Below are positions 53,042 to 62,844 of a stretch of DNA of 64,000 bases, in pieces (position 1 is the first letter of the stretch; each line of letters begins with the position of its first letter). Below the pieces are notes generated by a model. That model was not told where the DNA came from and ran no database searches. It worked only from the letters and a program-made list of their open reading frames with translations. Made by a program: the position numbers and the translations under genes. The DNA is taken from positions 30,188 through 94,187 of the forward strand of contig CAZSAK010000007.1 of the NCBI GenBank assembly GCA_964605155.1, in the 5' to 3' direction. This stretch comes from CAZSAK01 sp964605155. Its GTDB lineage: Bacteria > Pseudomonadota > Gammaproteobacteria > SZUA-140.

Positions 53042-54291
53042 GATCCAAGCACACCTTTCAGAGCCGTTAACCGGCCATCCATCACCGTATCCGAACCTTT
53101 TCTGCGGCCGGTGTTTTTTCTCGGTACCTGTTTGGTCTCGTAGTCGACCCGTATCAACAGGGCCATCACGACACACATGACCAGCAGGCTGCTGCCACCG
53201 TAACTCATAAAAGGCAGGGTCAGCCCTTTGGTGGGCAAGACACCCATATTGACACCGATATTAACGAAGGCCTGTATGCCGACCCATAGTCCCAGTCCGT
53301 ACGCGAGATAGGCCTCGAACATCTTGTTAACGCGCTCGGCGCGCCGCCCGATGACAAAGGCACGCATCACGATCAGACCGAACAGCAAGATGACGAACAA
53401 GGAGCCGACAAGCCCGAGTTCCTCGGCCATTACCGCGAACAGGAAATCAGTATGCGCCTCCGGCAGGTAAAACAATTTTTGAATCCCGTTGCCGAGCCCC
53501 ACCCCGAACCATTCGCCACGGCCGAACGCGATGAGCGCCTGGGTCAGCTGGAAACCGCTGGCATAGGGGTCCGCCCAGGGATTCATAAAGGCTGTCAAGC
53601 GCTCAAGGCGATAGGGCGAGGTATAGATCAACACGACCATGGCGAGTGATACGCACACGATCAGCACCCCGAATTGCCAGATTCGCACGCCACCAAGGAA
53701 CATCATTCCCATTGCCGCGGTCAACATCACGGCGGCTGCACCAAAGTCCGGTTCGGCCAGCAACATGGTACAGATCAGGGTCAATATCAGCATCGGTTTG
53801 ACGAAACCGCGCACGGCGGTGCGTACCTCGTCACTGCGACGTACCAGATAACCCGCGAGGTAGATCAATACGAACAATTTGACAAATTCTGAAGGTTGCA
53901 GATTGAAGATACCCAATGACAGCCAACGGGTACTGCCATTCACTTCATGGCCTATCCCGGGAATCAGGACCAGTCCTAAAAGAAGCATGCTGACGATCAA
54001 TAACAGGCCGCTGAACCTTGCTAGATTCTCCAGACGCAGACGTATCACCACGGCGGCAATCACCAGACCCAGCCCGACATACGCCACCTGCCGGATGAGA
54101 TAATAGAGCGGTTGTCCAAACTGGCGGTCGGCAATGCTGAGCGATGACGAAGCAACCATGACGATCCCGAGTATCAGTAACGTCAGCGTGGCGAATAAAA
54201 ACCACGTGTCGACGAATATCCTCTCGCCGCTCATGCGCCGACCACTTTTTCGCCGGGTGTCCAGTCTGTGCGCCATAACTTGCCCCTTCAT
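53035..54291 (-). CDS. ftsW: Septal peptidoglycan polymerase FtsW (SEDS)
   Basis: A 418-residue SEDS glycosyltransferase with about ten membrane segments working with FtsI. Marks are NGSTRWLSLGIFNLQPSEFVKL (about residues 115-136, catalytic-side loop), AEPDFGAAAVM (about 178-188) and PFMSYGGSSLLV near the C-terminus. It starts at ATG 54291 overlapping the murD stop (ATGA); an alternative Met lies five codons on. A basic, Arg-rich tail ends the protein. Confidence 0.96.
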   Translation of the reverse strand: MKGQVMAHRLDTRRKSGRRMSGERIFVDTWFLFATLTLLILGIVMVASSSLSIADRQFGQPLYYLIRQVAYVGLGLVIAAVVIRLRLENLARFSGLLLIVSMLLLGLVLIPGIGHEVNGSTRWLSLGIFNLQPSEFVKLFVLIYLAGYLVRRSDEVRTAVRGFVKPMLILTLICTMLLAEPDFGAAAVMLTAAMGMMFLGGVRIWQFGVLIVCVSLAMVVLIYTSPYRLERLTAFMNPWADPYASGFQLTQALIAFGRGEWFGVGLGNGIQKLFYLPEAHTDFLFAVMAEELGLVGSLFVILLFGLIVMRAFVIGRRAERVNKMFEAYLAYGLGLWVGIQAFVNIGVNMGVLPTKGLTLPFMSYGGSSLLVMCVVMALLIRVDYETKQVPRKNTGRRKGSDTVMDGRLTALKGVLGSW

Positions 54292-55643
54292 GACAACAGC
54301 CTCTGTACCGACTCGACAAATGCCGTGCCGCGGTCTTCGTAGTCATGGAACATGTCAAAACTCGCACATGCCGGCGACAACAACACACAATCTCCCGGCT
54401 GGGCAAAACGACTCGCCATTTGCACCGCATCACGCATATCAGAGGCATGTGCAACCGGTACCACATTGTCGAGGGCCTTTTCTATCAGAGACGCGTCCCG
54501 ACCTATCAGCACCACAACGCGACACTTGTTCGCGACCACGTCCTTTAACGGTGAAAAATCCGCGCCCTTGCCAAGTCCTCCGGCGATCAGGATCACCTTC
54601 TCGGGCAGCCCTTGCAATGCAGCCATTGTGGCGCCCACATTGGTTCCCTTGGAATCGTTGTACCAGATAACGCCATCATGATCCGCCACCCATTGCATAC
54701 GATGCGGCAGTCCCCCAAAGGTGGTTAATGCCTGTATCATCGCCTGACGTGGCAGGCCGGCGGCCTCGCCCAGTGCAAGAGCGGCAAGGACGTTGGATAC
54801 GTTGTGAAAACCCCTGATATGGAGCTTGCCTGCCGGCATCAGGTATTCATCGCCTTTTACAAGCCACACCTCACCGTCCCGTTCCCGTAAACCGAACTCG
54901 CCCTGCTGTGGGACGCGACTGGTAAAACGCAGGATCTTGCGGGACTCCGGGATATGTGCCTGCAACAACGGCTCATCGGCATTAACGACCACCACACCAT
55001 CACCCTGATAGATACGTAACTTTGCCGCCAGGTATTCATCGAGATTTCGATAGCGATCCAGATGATCCGGACTCAGGTTGAGTATCACTGATGCGGCACA
55101 ATTCAGCGACGAGGTGGATTCAAGCTGAAAACTAGACAGCTCCAGGATGTACATATCGGGTGTGCCACCTTCCAGCAGGTCGAGCGCCGGCGTACCCAGG
55201 TTACCGCCGACGCGTACATTGCGTCCTGCCGCGCTCGCCATATCGGCGATCAGTGCGGTCACGGTGCTCTTACCATTGGACCCGGTAACGGCGATGACAG
55301 GGGCATCGACGTAACGGGCGAACATTTCAATATCACCGATCACCGGTATACCACTGTTGATGATCTTTTCAATCTCGGGGTTGTACAGGGAAATACCGGG
55401 GCTGATGATAATCTGACTGCAGGTCTCCATCACCCGGGTATCGAATCCACCGAGAAACAACTCGGTATCGGGGAACTGTTCACGCAGCGAAGTCAATTCC
55501 GGTGGTTGCTTACGATCATCCATGACCATGAACGGCACGCCCTGTCTCGCCAGAAAACGTGCACAAGACAATCCCGTCCTGCCCAGGCCGATGATCAATG
55601 TCCGCTGCGCGTAATCAGATTGTGTATCGTTGTCATCTGTCAT
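54288..55643 (-). CDS. murD: UDP-MurNAc-L-alanine:D-glutamate ligase MurD
   Basis: A 451-residue Mur ligase adding D-Glu. Marks are IIGLGRTGLSCARFL (about residues 16-30), the ATP loop TGSNGKSTVTALI (about 118-130), ILELSSFQLE, LSPDHLDRY, and HRMQWV followed by NDSKGTNVGA. The ATG at 55643 gives the usual family length. The frame stays open back to GTG 55724, which overlaps the mraY stop and would add 27 unusual residues; the longer form cannot be excluded in such a packed operon. Confidence 0.94.
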   Translation of the reverse strand: MTDDNDTQSDYAQRTLIIGLGRTGLSCARFLARQGVPFMVMDDRKQPPELTSLREQFPDTELFLGGFDTRVMETCSQIIISPGISLYNPEIEKIINSGIPVIGDIEMFARYVDAPVIAVTGSNGKSTVTALIADMASAAGRNVRVGGNLGTPALDLLEGGTPDMYILELSSFQLESTSSLNCAASVILNLSPDHLDRYRNLDEYLAAKLRIYQGDGVVVVNADEPLLQAHIPESRKILRFTSRVPQQGEFGLRERDGEVWLVKGDEYLMPAGKLHIRGFHNVSNVLAALALGEAAGLPRQAMIQALTTFGGLPHRMQWVADHDGVIWYNDSKGTNVGATMAALQGLPEKVILIAGGLGKGADFSPLKDVVANKCRVVVLIGRDASLIEKALDNVVPVAHASDMRDAVQMASRFAQPGDCVLLSPACASFDMFHDYEDRGTAFVESVQRLLS

Positions 55644-55720
55644 GATTGAAGACACTTCCCACAGATACGATGTCTGCAGGATGTGATCCAGTGCACCGAT
55701 ATCCTCATAACCCATCATCA

Positions 55721-56803
55721 TCACCTGATCTTCAGGGTGGCGAGACCCACCAGCACCAGAATCACAGTGATGATCCAGAATCGCACGATAACGCGCGGTT
55801 CAGGCCAACCTTTCAGCTCGAAGTGATGATGAAGAGGCGCCATACGGAAAACGCGATGTCCGGTCAATTTGTATGACACAACCTGGATGATGACCGAGAC
55901 CGCTTCCACGACAAACACCCCGCCCATCACGAATAATACGATTTCCTGGCGCACCACCACCGCGATCACACCGAGTGCCGCGCCCAGCGCCAATGCCCCG
56001 ATATCACCCATAAACACCTGTGCTGGATGGGTGTTGAACCATAAAAACCCCAGCCCGGAACCAACGAGGGCGCCACAAAATATCACCACATCGCCGACAC
56101 CGGGGACAAACGGGATGCCGAGGTACTCGGCAAACTTGGCGTGCCCGGTTACATAGGCGATCACCCCCAGGGCGCCCGCCACCATCACTGCCGGAACAAT
56201 AGCCAGTCCGTCGAGACCGTCAGTCAGATTGACTGCATTGCTGGAGCCCACAATGACAAGGTAGGTCAGTATGATATAAAACAAACCAAGATCGATCGCG
56301 ACATTCTTGAAAAACGGAACGATCAGCTGTGTCTCGATCGGTAACTCGGCAGTTATATACAGGAATACCGCCGCACCCAACCCGACAACAGACTGCAGCA
56401 GGAACTTGCCGCGGGCCGATAAGCCTTTGGAGTCACCCAGCACGAGTTTTTTATAGTCATCCCACCAGCCGATCGCGCCGAACAGCAGGGTTACGATCAA
56501 TACTATCCATATATACTTGTTCGACAGGTCAGCCCATAGCAAGGTGCTGACGGCAATACCGACCAGCAACAGCGCACCACCCATGGTTGGCGTTCCCGCC
56601 TTGGTCAGATGGGTCGGTGGTCCGTCTACACGTACATGCTGACCTATCTGATAAAAACTGAGCCTACGAATCATATACGGGCCAACAAGGAAAGAAATCA
56701 CCAGCGCCGTCAGCACGCCGAGGATGGCGCGCAACGTCAGATACTGAAAGACATTGAACCCGCTGTAACTCTGTGCCAGATATTCCGTTACATAAAGCAA
56801 CAT
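55721..56803 (-). CDS. mraY: Phospho-MurNAc-pentapeptide transferase MraY
   Basis: A 360-residue polytopic enzyme making lipid I on undecaprenyl phosphate. Catalytic marks are WWDDYKK (about residues 113-119), NLTDGLDGLA (about 191-200, with the nucleophilic-site Asp), and PLHHHFELKGWPE (about 323-335). About ten membrane segments are present. It is separated from murF by only 3 bp. Confidence 0.98.
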   Translation of the reverse strand: MLLYVTEYLAQSYSGFNVFQYLTLRAILGVLTALVISFLVGPYMIRRLSFYQIGQHVRVDGPPTHLTKAGTPTMGGALLLVGIAVSTLLWADLSNKYIWIVLIVTLLFGAIGWWDDYKKLVLGDSKGLSARGKFLLQSVVGLGAAVFLYITAELPIETQLIVPFFKNVAIDLGLFYIILTYLVIVGSSNAVNLTDGLDGLAIVPAVMVAGALGVIAYVTGHAKFAEYLGIPFVPGVGDVVIFCGALVGSGLGFLWFNTHPAQVFMGDIGALALGAALGVIAVVVRQEIVLFVMGGVFVVEAVSVIIQVVSYKLTGHRVFRMAPLHHHFELKGWPEPRVIVRFWIITVILVLVGLATLKIR

Positions 56804-56806
56804 GTA

Positions 56807-58246
56807 TCAGCTCCCGATCCAGGTATGCTTGTCATGTTGAACCTTGCGTGACCCGCCTCCCGCTTTGTCAGAGGTGTCAGCAGCTGCCGGCCGCTCGTTG
56901 TCGGCAATCAGTACCTGGGCGATCTGTTCCATATGCATGAAGCGGGAACCCTTGACCAATACCATGGTCCTGCTATCGGTTGCCTTGTTTAATTCCATGC
57001 ATAAGGCCACGATCAGATCATCCTGGTTGGCAAAATGATGCGCGCCCTTGCCGAATGTTCCGGTGGAAATCGCTGCCTGTTCACCGACGGTGAAGAGCAG
57101 GTCTATGCCGGTTACACGTGCCTGGCGGCCCACCTGTTCGTGAAAGGCACGCGATGCATTTCCCAGTTCACCCATATCGCCCAATACCAGTATCTTTCTG
57201 CCACGATGTGCCGCCAGCACTTCAAACACGGGGCGCATCGAGCCGGGATTGGCGTTATAGGTATCGTCGACCACAAGGCAGCCATGGATGCCTTCCCTCA
57301 GTTGCAGGCGGCCCTTCACCGGCTGCATCAACTCCAGACCGGATTTGATCTCATCCAGACTCATGCCTGCTGCCAGGGCGGCGGCGCTCGCCGCCAGTGC
57401 GTTCATGACATTGTGTCTGCCGGGAAGTCCCAGATGGATATCGATCGAACCCTGCGGGGTGTGCATTTTAAACGAATACCCGAGTTGCGGATTTACAGAT
57501 ATCTCACTGGCATTGAGATCCGCGGGATTATGGATGCCGAAACTGATGCAGCGATGCTTGCCCACCATGACGCGCCACAGGCCGACGCGTGAATCATCGG
57601 CATTGATAACCGCGGTGCCATCGTCTGCCAGGTTGTTGAAAATCTCACCTTTGGCGCGTGCCACTCCTGAGATATCACCGAATCCTTCCAGGTGCGCCGG
57701 CGCGGCATTGGTGATGAGAGCGACCTGCGGTTTGACCAGTGAACTCAGATAATTGATCTCCCCCGGGCCATTGGCACCCATCTCGATAACCGCATAGCGG
57801 TGTTTCCTCTCTAGGCGCAATAACGTCAAGGGCACACCGACCTCGTTATTCAGATTACCCCTGGTCGACAGTACCGCTCCCTTCTGCCCGAGGATAGCTG
57901 CCAGCATCTCCTTGACTGTTGTCTTGCCGTTGCTGCCCGTCACCCCGATCACTGGTATGTCATAGTCCGAACGCCAGGTCGAGGCCAGATGCCCCAGCCC
58001 CATGCGAGTATCCGCCACCAGTAACAGCGGCAGGTCGGTTTTGATCTTCCTGCAGACCATGGCGCCAACCGCGCCTTTCAGCTGCGCCTCGCCGATGAAT
58101 TTATGGGCGTCGAAATGCGGGCCCTGTAATGCCACGAACAAGTCGCCCTGCTGCAGGGTACGCGTATCGGTGCTCACCGATTCGAAGTCTACGTCGTCTC
58201 CGAGCAGTTTGCCGTTCAGGGCCTTGATGACATGAGATAGCATCAT
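56807..58246 (-). CDS. murF: UDP-MurNAc-tripeptide:D-Ala-D-Ala ligase MurF
   Basis: A 479-residue Mur ligase completing the pentapeptide. Marks are STDTRTLQQGDLFVALQG (about residues 25-42), the ATP loop GVTGSNGKTTVKEML (about 99-113), IEMGANGPGEI (about 155-165), and DDTYNANPGSM (about 327-337). The last 30 residues are a Gly/Lys-rich extension. Two ATG codons (58246, 58243) are possible; the first overlaps the stop of a 21-codon ORF that links it to murE. Confidence 0.96.
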   Translation of the reverse strand: MMLSHVIKALNGKLLGDDVDFESVSTDTRTLQQGDLFVALQGPHFDAHKFIGEAQLKGAVGAMVCRKIKTDLPLLLVADTRMGLGHLASTWRSDYDIPVIGVTGSNGKTTVKEMLAAILGQKGAVLSTRGNLNNEVGVPLTLLRLERKHRYAVIEMGANGPGEINYLSSLVKPQVALITNAAPAHLEGFGDISGVARAKGEIFNNLADDGTAVINADDSRVGLWRVMVGKHRCISFGIHNPADLNASEISVNPQLGYSFKMHTPQGSIDIHLGLPGRHNVMNALAASAAALAAGMSLDEIKSGLELMQPVKGRLQLREGIHGCLVVDDTYNANPGSMRPVFEVLAAHRGRKILVLGDMGELGNASRAFHEQVGRQARVTGIDLLFTVGEQAAISTGTFGKGAHHFANQDDLIVALCMELNKATDSRTMVLVKGSRFMHMEQIAQVLIADNERPAAADTSDKAGGGSRKVQHDKHTWIGS

Positions 58247-58308
58247 ACACGGCCCCGGAGAAGCGCTGGCAATCCGGCATATGACGCGTGTATCTCTTCA
58301 ACTATCAT
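58243..58308 (-). CDS. 21-codon ORF bridging murE and murF
   Basis: The ATG at 58308 overlaps the murE stop (ATGA) and has GGAGG four bases upstream. The frame runs 21 codons and its TGA (58245-58243) overlaps the two ATG codons of murF. MurF itself already has a full N-terminus, so this is not a lost MurF start. It may be a leader that couples murE and murF translation. The peptide has no recognisable domain, and coding is suggested only by its signals and exact overlaps. Confidence 0.45.
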   Translation of the reverse strand: MIVEEIHASYAGLPALLRGRV

Positions 58309-59876
58309 GCAACCTCCTTGAGTAAATGATCCACCTGACAGCGATCACTGAACGAGAACCTCTGATCACCTACCAATTGATATTCTTCATGTCCTTTGCC
58401 GGCAATCAGCACGATATCATCCGCAGTGGCCTGACGAACGGCGTGAGTGATCGCCTCGCCGCGGTCATGCACGACAGTAACCGCATCCTGAGCTTGCATG
58501 CCGGCGAGGATATCCGTGATGATTTGTCCCGCGTTTTCAAAACGTGGATTGTCATCGGTGATAACGACGTGGTCCGCATAATCCTCCGCGATCGCCCCCA
58601 TCAAGGGACGCTTGGCCCTGTCACGGTCTCCTCCACAGCCAAACACACACCACAGGTTTCCCCGGCAGTGTTCGCGTAATGTCTGCAGTACCTGCTTGAG
58701 TGCATCGGGGCTGTGTGCGTAATCAACGACCACCAGCGGTTGATGGCGATTGCCCCTGAAATGCTCCATGCGACCTGGGACCATATGAATCGCTTTTAGT
58801 TTCCGTACCGCCTCGTTAAGCGGCATATCCGTTAACAACAGCATTGCGAGAGTGGCCAGCAGATTGCTGGCATTGAATCTGCCCAGTACCGGGCTCTGTA
58901 TGCGCGCGCGCCCCCGTGGCGTTGTAACCTGCATCTCAAGACCGCTGTTATCCATGCGGATAATCGTGCCGGTAATGCCCGGGAGGCGAAGATGCCGGGA
59001 TGTGCCGTCATCGTTGCCCGTTTGAGCAACGATGACGCTGTATAACATTGTCACCACGCCGGTGGGAAGTACTTCAATGAGACGCCGTCCATACTCATCA
59101 TCAGCGTTTATAACGGCGAATTTCAGCTGCGGCATCTCGAACAGTTGTTGTTTGGCAAGGGCATAGGCCGAGAGATCGCCGTGGTAGTCGAGGTGATCAT
59201 GACTCAGATTGGTGAAGACTGCGGCATCAAAACTGGTACCTGTCACCCGCCCCTGATCGAGTCCGTGGGACGAAACCTCCATGACCACGGTTTTCACTCC
59301 CTGGCGGCGCATATCCGCCAACAGGGATTGCAGGGTGATCGCATCGGGTGTTGTATGCTTGCCCGGTTGCAAGGAACCATAGACTCCGTATCCCAGCGTC
59401 CCGATCACCCCGCAGGCATGTTCGGGCGAGGTCAGCGCCTCGGCGATGAAATTGCAGCATGTGGTCTTGCCGTTGGTGCCAGTGATCCCGATGACAAACA
59501 GGTCATGCGAAGGATGGTCATAGAAACGCGAAGCTATGATACCCACCTGTTGCCTGAGACCGGCAACACCGATCAAGGGAACACTTGTTGTCTTGATGGA
59601 CGAATTATGTAATTCCAAAGACTCTTGATCGCCTGACGGTGCAGTTTCAAATACGACGGCGACCGCACCGGCACGTATTGCATGCTCGATAAATTCATGG
59701 CCATTGCGTATCAGTCCGCTGCAGGCAAGAAAGAGATCACCCGGTCGGGTACGGCGGCTATCAAGAGACAGGCCGTGGATGTCACGATCATTTGCTGCCT
59801 CGATCCGTGATATACCCTCCAGTAATACGCTCAACCTGGCTTTGCGTGGAGTCTGCGTTACCAACGGTTCCATCAT
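58305..59876 (-). CDS. murE: UDP-MurNAc-dipeptide:meso-DAP ligase MurE
   Basis: A 523-residue Mur ligase. The ATP loop is GITGTNGKTTCCNFI (about residues 129-143), TNLSHDHLDYHG (about 205-216) is the family signature, and the DNPR motif in TDDNPRFEN (about 430) marks meso-diaminopimelate as the amino acid added, as in Gram-negatives. Its start overlaps the ftsI stop (ATGATG/TGA). Two adjacent ATG codons are available. Confidence 0.97.
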   Translation of the reverse strand: MMEPLVTQTPRKARLSVLLEGISRIEAANDRDIHGLSLDSRRTRPGDLFLACSGLIRNGHEFIEHAIRAGAVAVVFETAPSGDQESLELHNSSIKTTSVPLIGVAGLRQQVGIIASRFYDHPSHDLFVIGITGTNGKTTCCNFIAEALTSPEHACGVIGTLGYGVYGSLQPGKHTTPDAITLQSLLADMRRQGVKTVVMEVSSHGLDQGRVTGTSFDAAVFTNLSHDHLDYHGDLSAYALAKQQLFEMPQLKFAVINADDEYGRRLIEVLPTGVVTMLYSVIVAQTGNDDGTSRHLRLPGITGTIIRMDNSGLEMQVTTPRGRARIQSPVLGRFNASNLLATLAMLLLTDMPLNEAVRKLKAIHMVPGRMEHFRGNRHQPLVVVDYAHSPDALKQVLQTLREHCRGNLWCVFGCGGDRDRAKRPLMGAIAEDYADHVVITDDNPRFENAGQIITDILAGMQAQDAVTVVHDRGEAITHAVRQATADDIVLIAGKGHEEYQLVGDQRFSFSDRCQVDHLLKEVA

Positions 59877-61624
59877 AATCCTCCGGCAACGAGTCGAATG
59901 TTGGTGTGTTCGGCGGGCTCGTTGCGGGCAATCCTGTTGCCTGTTGTCCGATGTGAAGGGATATCATCAGGCGCGATGCCCATCAATCGCAGCGCTCCGG
60001 CCATAACGGAAGCGAACACCGGCGCAGCAACATGTCCGCCGTAATATTCATCTTTGCGCGGTTCATTGATCACCACCACCATCGCCAGACGCGGACTGCT
60101 GGCCGGAGCAACACCCGCAAATAAGGCTATATACCGTTCATCGGAATAACCCCCGACAGTGGATTTCTGTACGGTACCGGTCTTGCCAGCAACATGATAT
60201 CCCATTATACGGGCCTGCGTTCCGGTACCCCCATCGGCGGTCACCTTTTCCATCATCGCCAGGACCTGTTGGGCAATCTTCGGTTCGATAACATGTTCGC
60301 CACGCAGAGGTTTATCGACACGCAGGAACGATACCGGTTTCTGACGCCCGTTGTCAGCAAGTACCGAATAGGCGTGCACCAGTTGCAGGGGCGTTACCGA
60401 CAAGCCGTAACCGAACGACAAGGTGGCACGCTCGATTTCATGCCAGCGCCAGTAATCGGTGAGCAGGCCGTTGACTTCCCCCGGAAAACCGCTGCCCGTA
60501 AGCGAACCGAATCCCACCCTTGAAAACATCTCCCACATCTGCTTCGGCTCGAGCGACAGCGCAATCTTACTCGCGCCCACATTGCTGGATTTCTGGATGA
60601 TGGTGGTAATATCGATCTTGCCGTAGTTGCGGATATCGCGCACGGTGCTGTTGCCCACCCGATAATAACCCGGTGTGGTGTCGATAAACGTTTCGGGATG
60701 GTAGCGTCCGGTTTCCAGAGCGGCTGCAATCGTAAACGGTTTCATCGTTGAACCCGGCTCAAAGACATCGGTCACGGCCCTGTTTCGATAGGCGTCACTG
60801 CGCATGGTGCCACGGTTATTCGGATTAAAAGACGGCTGGTTCACCATCGCCACGATCTCACCGGTCTTGACGTCAAGTATAACCGCCGATCCTGAACGGG
60901 CGTTGTTCTGCAGGACCGCCGCCTTGAGTTCACGATAGGCGAGGTATTGAATTCGCCTGTCGATGCTAAGCTTCAGATCCATCCCGGGTGATGACGCCTT
61001 GATACTTTCCACGTTTTCGATGGTGCGACCGAGCCGATCCTTAATGACGCGTTTACTGCCCGCCGTACCACGCAGCCAGTCATTATAGGCAAGCTCCAGG
61101 CCTTCCTGGCCGGCGTCATCGATGTTGGTAAAGCCGATGATATGCGCTGTCACCTCACCGGCAGGATAATAGCGCCGGTATTCACGCTCTAGAAATACAC
61201 CGGGGATATTCAACTCCATTACCTGTTGTGCAAGTTCCGGATTGATGCGGCGCTTGATATAGACAAATTCACGTGATGCATTACTCGCGAGGCGGCGTTG
61301 CAGGTTGTCCGGGTTGATGTTCAGCAGACGCGCCAGTTGCGACAATGAATCGCGCGCCATAATCACCTCCTGCGGGTTGGCACATATCGAGTCAACCGGC
61401 GTGCTGATGGCTAGCGGATCGCCATTGCGATCGGTTATCATGCCGCGGTGGGCGGGGATATTGATAACTCGCAGGTGGCGTGCGTCACCCTGATCCTGCA
61501 GGAAGGTTGTGTCTATCACCTGAAGGTCCACGGCACGCCATGACAGAAATACTATCCCCAGGACCAGCAGGCCCAGTACCATCAGGTGGCGAACCGGGTG
61601 TCTGAGCTGCGCACGTTCGGTCAT
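59873..61624 (-). CDS. ftsI: Septal transpeptidase FtsI (PBP3)
   Basis: A 583-residue class B penicillin-binding protein with one N-terminal membrane segment (about 13-32). A pedestal domain and a transpeptidase domain follow: active Ser in EPGSTMKPFT (STMK, about residues 291-294), SSN (about 344-346) and KTGTVQKS (KTG, about 480). It cross-links septal peptidoglycan together with FtsW. It overlaps ftsL (ATGA) and murE by 4 bp each. Confidence 0.98.
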   Translation of the reverse strand: MTERAQLRHPVRHLMVLGLLVLGIVFLSWRAVDLQVIDTTFLQDQGDARHLRVINIPAHRGMITDRNGDPLAISTPVDSICANPQEVIMARDSLSQLARLLNINPDNLQRRLASNASREFVYIKRRINPELAQQVMELNIPGVFLEREYRRYYPAGEVTAHIIGFTNIDDAGQEGLELAYNDWLRGTAGSKRVIKDRLGRTIENVESIKASSPGMDLKLSIDRRIQYLAYRELKAAVLQNNARSGSAVILDVKTGEIVAMVNQPSFNPNNRGTMRSDAYRNRAVTDVFEPGSTMKPFTIAAALETGRYHPETFIDTTPGYYRVGNSTVRDIRNYGKIDITTIIQKSSNVGASKIALSLEPKQMWEMFSRVGFGSLTGSGFPGEVNGLLTDYWRWHEIERATLSFGYGLSVTPLQLVHAYSVLADNGRQKPVSFLRVDKPLRGEHVIEPKIAQQVLAMMEKVTADGGTGTQARIMGYHVAGKTGTVQKSTVGGYSDERYIALFAGVAPASSPRLAMVVVINEPRKDEYYGGHVAAPVFASVMAGALRLMGIAPDDIPSHRTTGNRIARNEPAEHTNIRLVAGGL

Positions 61625-61893
61625 GGCGTTACGATCACCACCTTGTCCGGCGTTGGCACCTGCATATCCAACTGACCGCGGGCGATGCTTTCAACACGAT
61701 TGGGTGTTGCCCATGTACTTTGCTCCAATTGGAGCTTCCCCCATTCGATATTCAGATTATCCCGTGATGTCTTCAGAGCCTCCAGCTCGACGAACAGCTT
61801 GCGGCTTTGATGCTTGGCATAAACGACTCCCAGGGCAGAACCCAGCACCCAGAAAATAACCAGCAGCAAGATGATACGTTTCTCTGCAATCAT
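61621..61893 (-). CDS. ftsL: Cell-division protein FtsL
   Basis: A 90-residue bitopic protein with a short cytoplasmic start, one membrane segment (about 7-25) and a periplasmic leucine-zipper-like helix (about 30-75), ending RVESIARGQLDMQVPTPDKV, typical of gammaproteobacterial FtsL. It forms the FtsQLB complex that activates FtsWI. It overlaps rsmH and ftsI with ATGA junctions. Confidence 0.93.
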   Translation of the reverse strand: MIAEKRIILLLVIFWVLGSALGVVYAKHQSRKLFVELEALKTSRDNLNIEWGKLQLEQSTWATPNRVESIARGQLDMQVPTPDKVVIVTP

Positions 61894-62828
61894 GCGATCA
61901 TCTCCGCCACGCGCATGATGGCGCTTCGGGCACGTGGATTGGATGCAGTCTCCTGGGCACCCGGTCTGATCGCCTTACCGATCACGCGTAACCGAGGCCG
62001 GTAATCCTCGGCCCTGACAGGCACTCCAGCGGGGAACTCGCCTCCGCGTGATTGTTGCCGGATGAAACGTTTGACAATCCTGTCCTCGAGCGAATGAAAG
62101 CTGATCACGACCAGACGACCGCTGATCGCAAGACAATCAAGCACCTGTTTCAAACAGGACTGCAATTCATCCAGTTCACGATTGATAAAGATGCGCAGGG
62201 CCTGAAAGGTACGGGTGGCGGGATCCTTGCCTTTTTCCCAGGCGGGATTCGCTGCAGACACGATTGCAGCCAGTTGACCGGTTGTTTCTAGCGGATACTC
62301 AGCGCGGGCCTCGACAATGGCACGGGCGATACGTCTTGCGTATCTTTCCTCACCATACTCCCTCAGTACTCTGGCGATATCCTCCTGTTTGGCCTTGTGC
62401 AGCCACTCGGCAGCCGATATCCCTTCGTCCGGATTCATGCGCATGTCGAGAGGACCTGATTGCCTGAAACTGAAACCGCGCTGTGGATCATCCAGTTGCG
62501 GTGATGAGACACCCAGATCGAGCAGGATACCGTTAACCCTCCCTGTCAATCCCTGGTTTTCGATTATTGTCTTTAGCATTGCAAACGAACCCTGTTGCAT
62601 TATAAAACGCGAATCCCTCATGACCGTCTCCTGCGCCGCTTGCACGGCCACCGGATCCTTGTCCAACGCGATCAGCCGACCTTTCGGACCCAGCTGATTC
62701 AGAATCGCTCCAGAGTGTCCACCTCGCCCGTATGTTGCATCGACATACACACCATCCGGAATCACCCGGAGCGCAGCCAGTACCTCATCCAGCAAAACCG
62801 GACGATGCTGATAATCATGATTCGCCAT
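61890..62828 (-). CDS. rsmH: 16S rRNA m4C1402 methyltransferase RsmH (MraW)
   Basis: A 312-residue SAM-dependent enzyme that methylates N4 of C1402 in the 16S rRNA P site. Marks are HRPVLLDEVLAAL (residues 7-19), DATYGRGGHSGAIL (about 31-44), ALDKDPVAV (about 54-62), DLGVSSPQLDDPQRGFSF (about 101-118), and a C-terminal KAIRPGAQETASNPRARSA. It is the second gene of the dcw cluster, 16 bp after mraZ. Confidence 0.98.
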   Translation of the reverse strand: MANHDYQHRPVLLDEVLAALRVIPDGVYVDATYGRGGHSGAILNQLGPKGRLIALDKDPVAVQAAQETVMRDSRFIMQQGSFAMLKTIIENQGLTGRVNGILLDLGVSSPQLDDPQRGFSFRQSGPLDMRMNPDEGISAAEWLHKAKQEDIARVLREYGEERYARRIARAIVEARAEYPLETTGQLAAIVSAANPAWEKGKDPATRTFQALRIFINRELDELQSCLKQVLDCLAISGRLVVISFHSLEDRIVKRFIRQQSRGGEFPAGVPVRAEDYRPRLRVIGKAIRPGAQETASNPRARSAIMRVAEMIA

Positions 62829-62844
62829 TTACTCCCATACTGCT

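Noticed and set aside
53042..53176. 45-residue N-terminal extension of MurG
   Set aside because: It lies inside the ftsW coding region and is unlike any MurG; the ATG at 53041 gives the canonical start.
58247..58304. Frameshifted true start of murF upstream of 58246
   Set aside because: MurF from 58246 already aligns with the normal family N-terminus, so the upstream short frame is a separate ORF.
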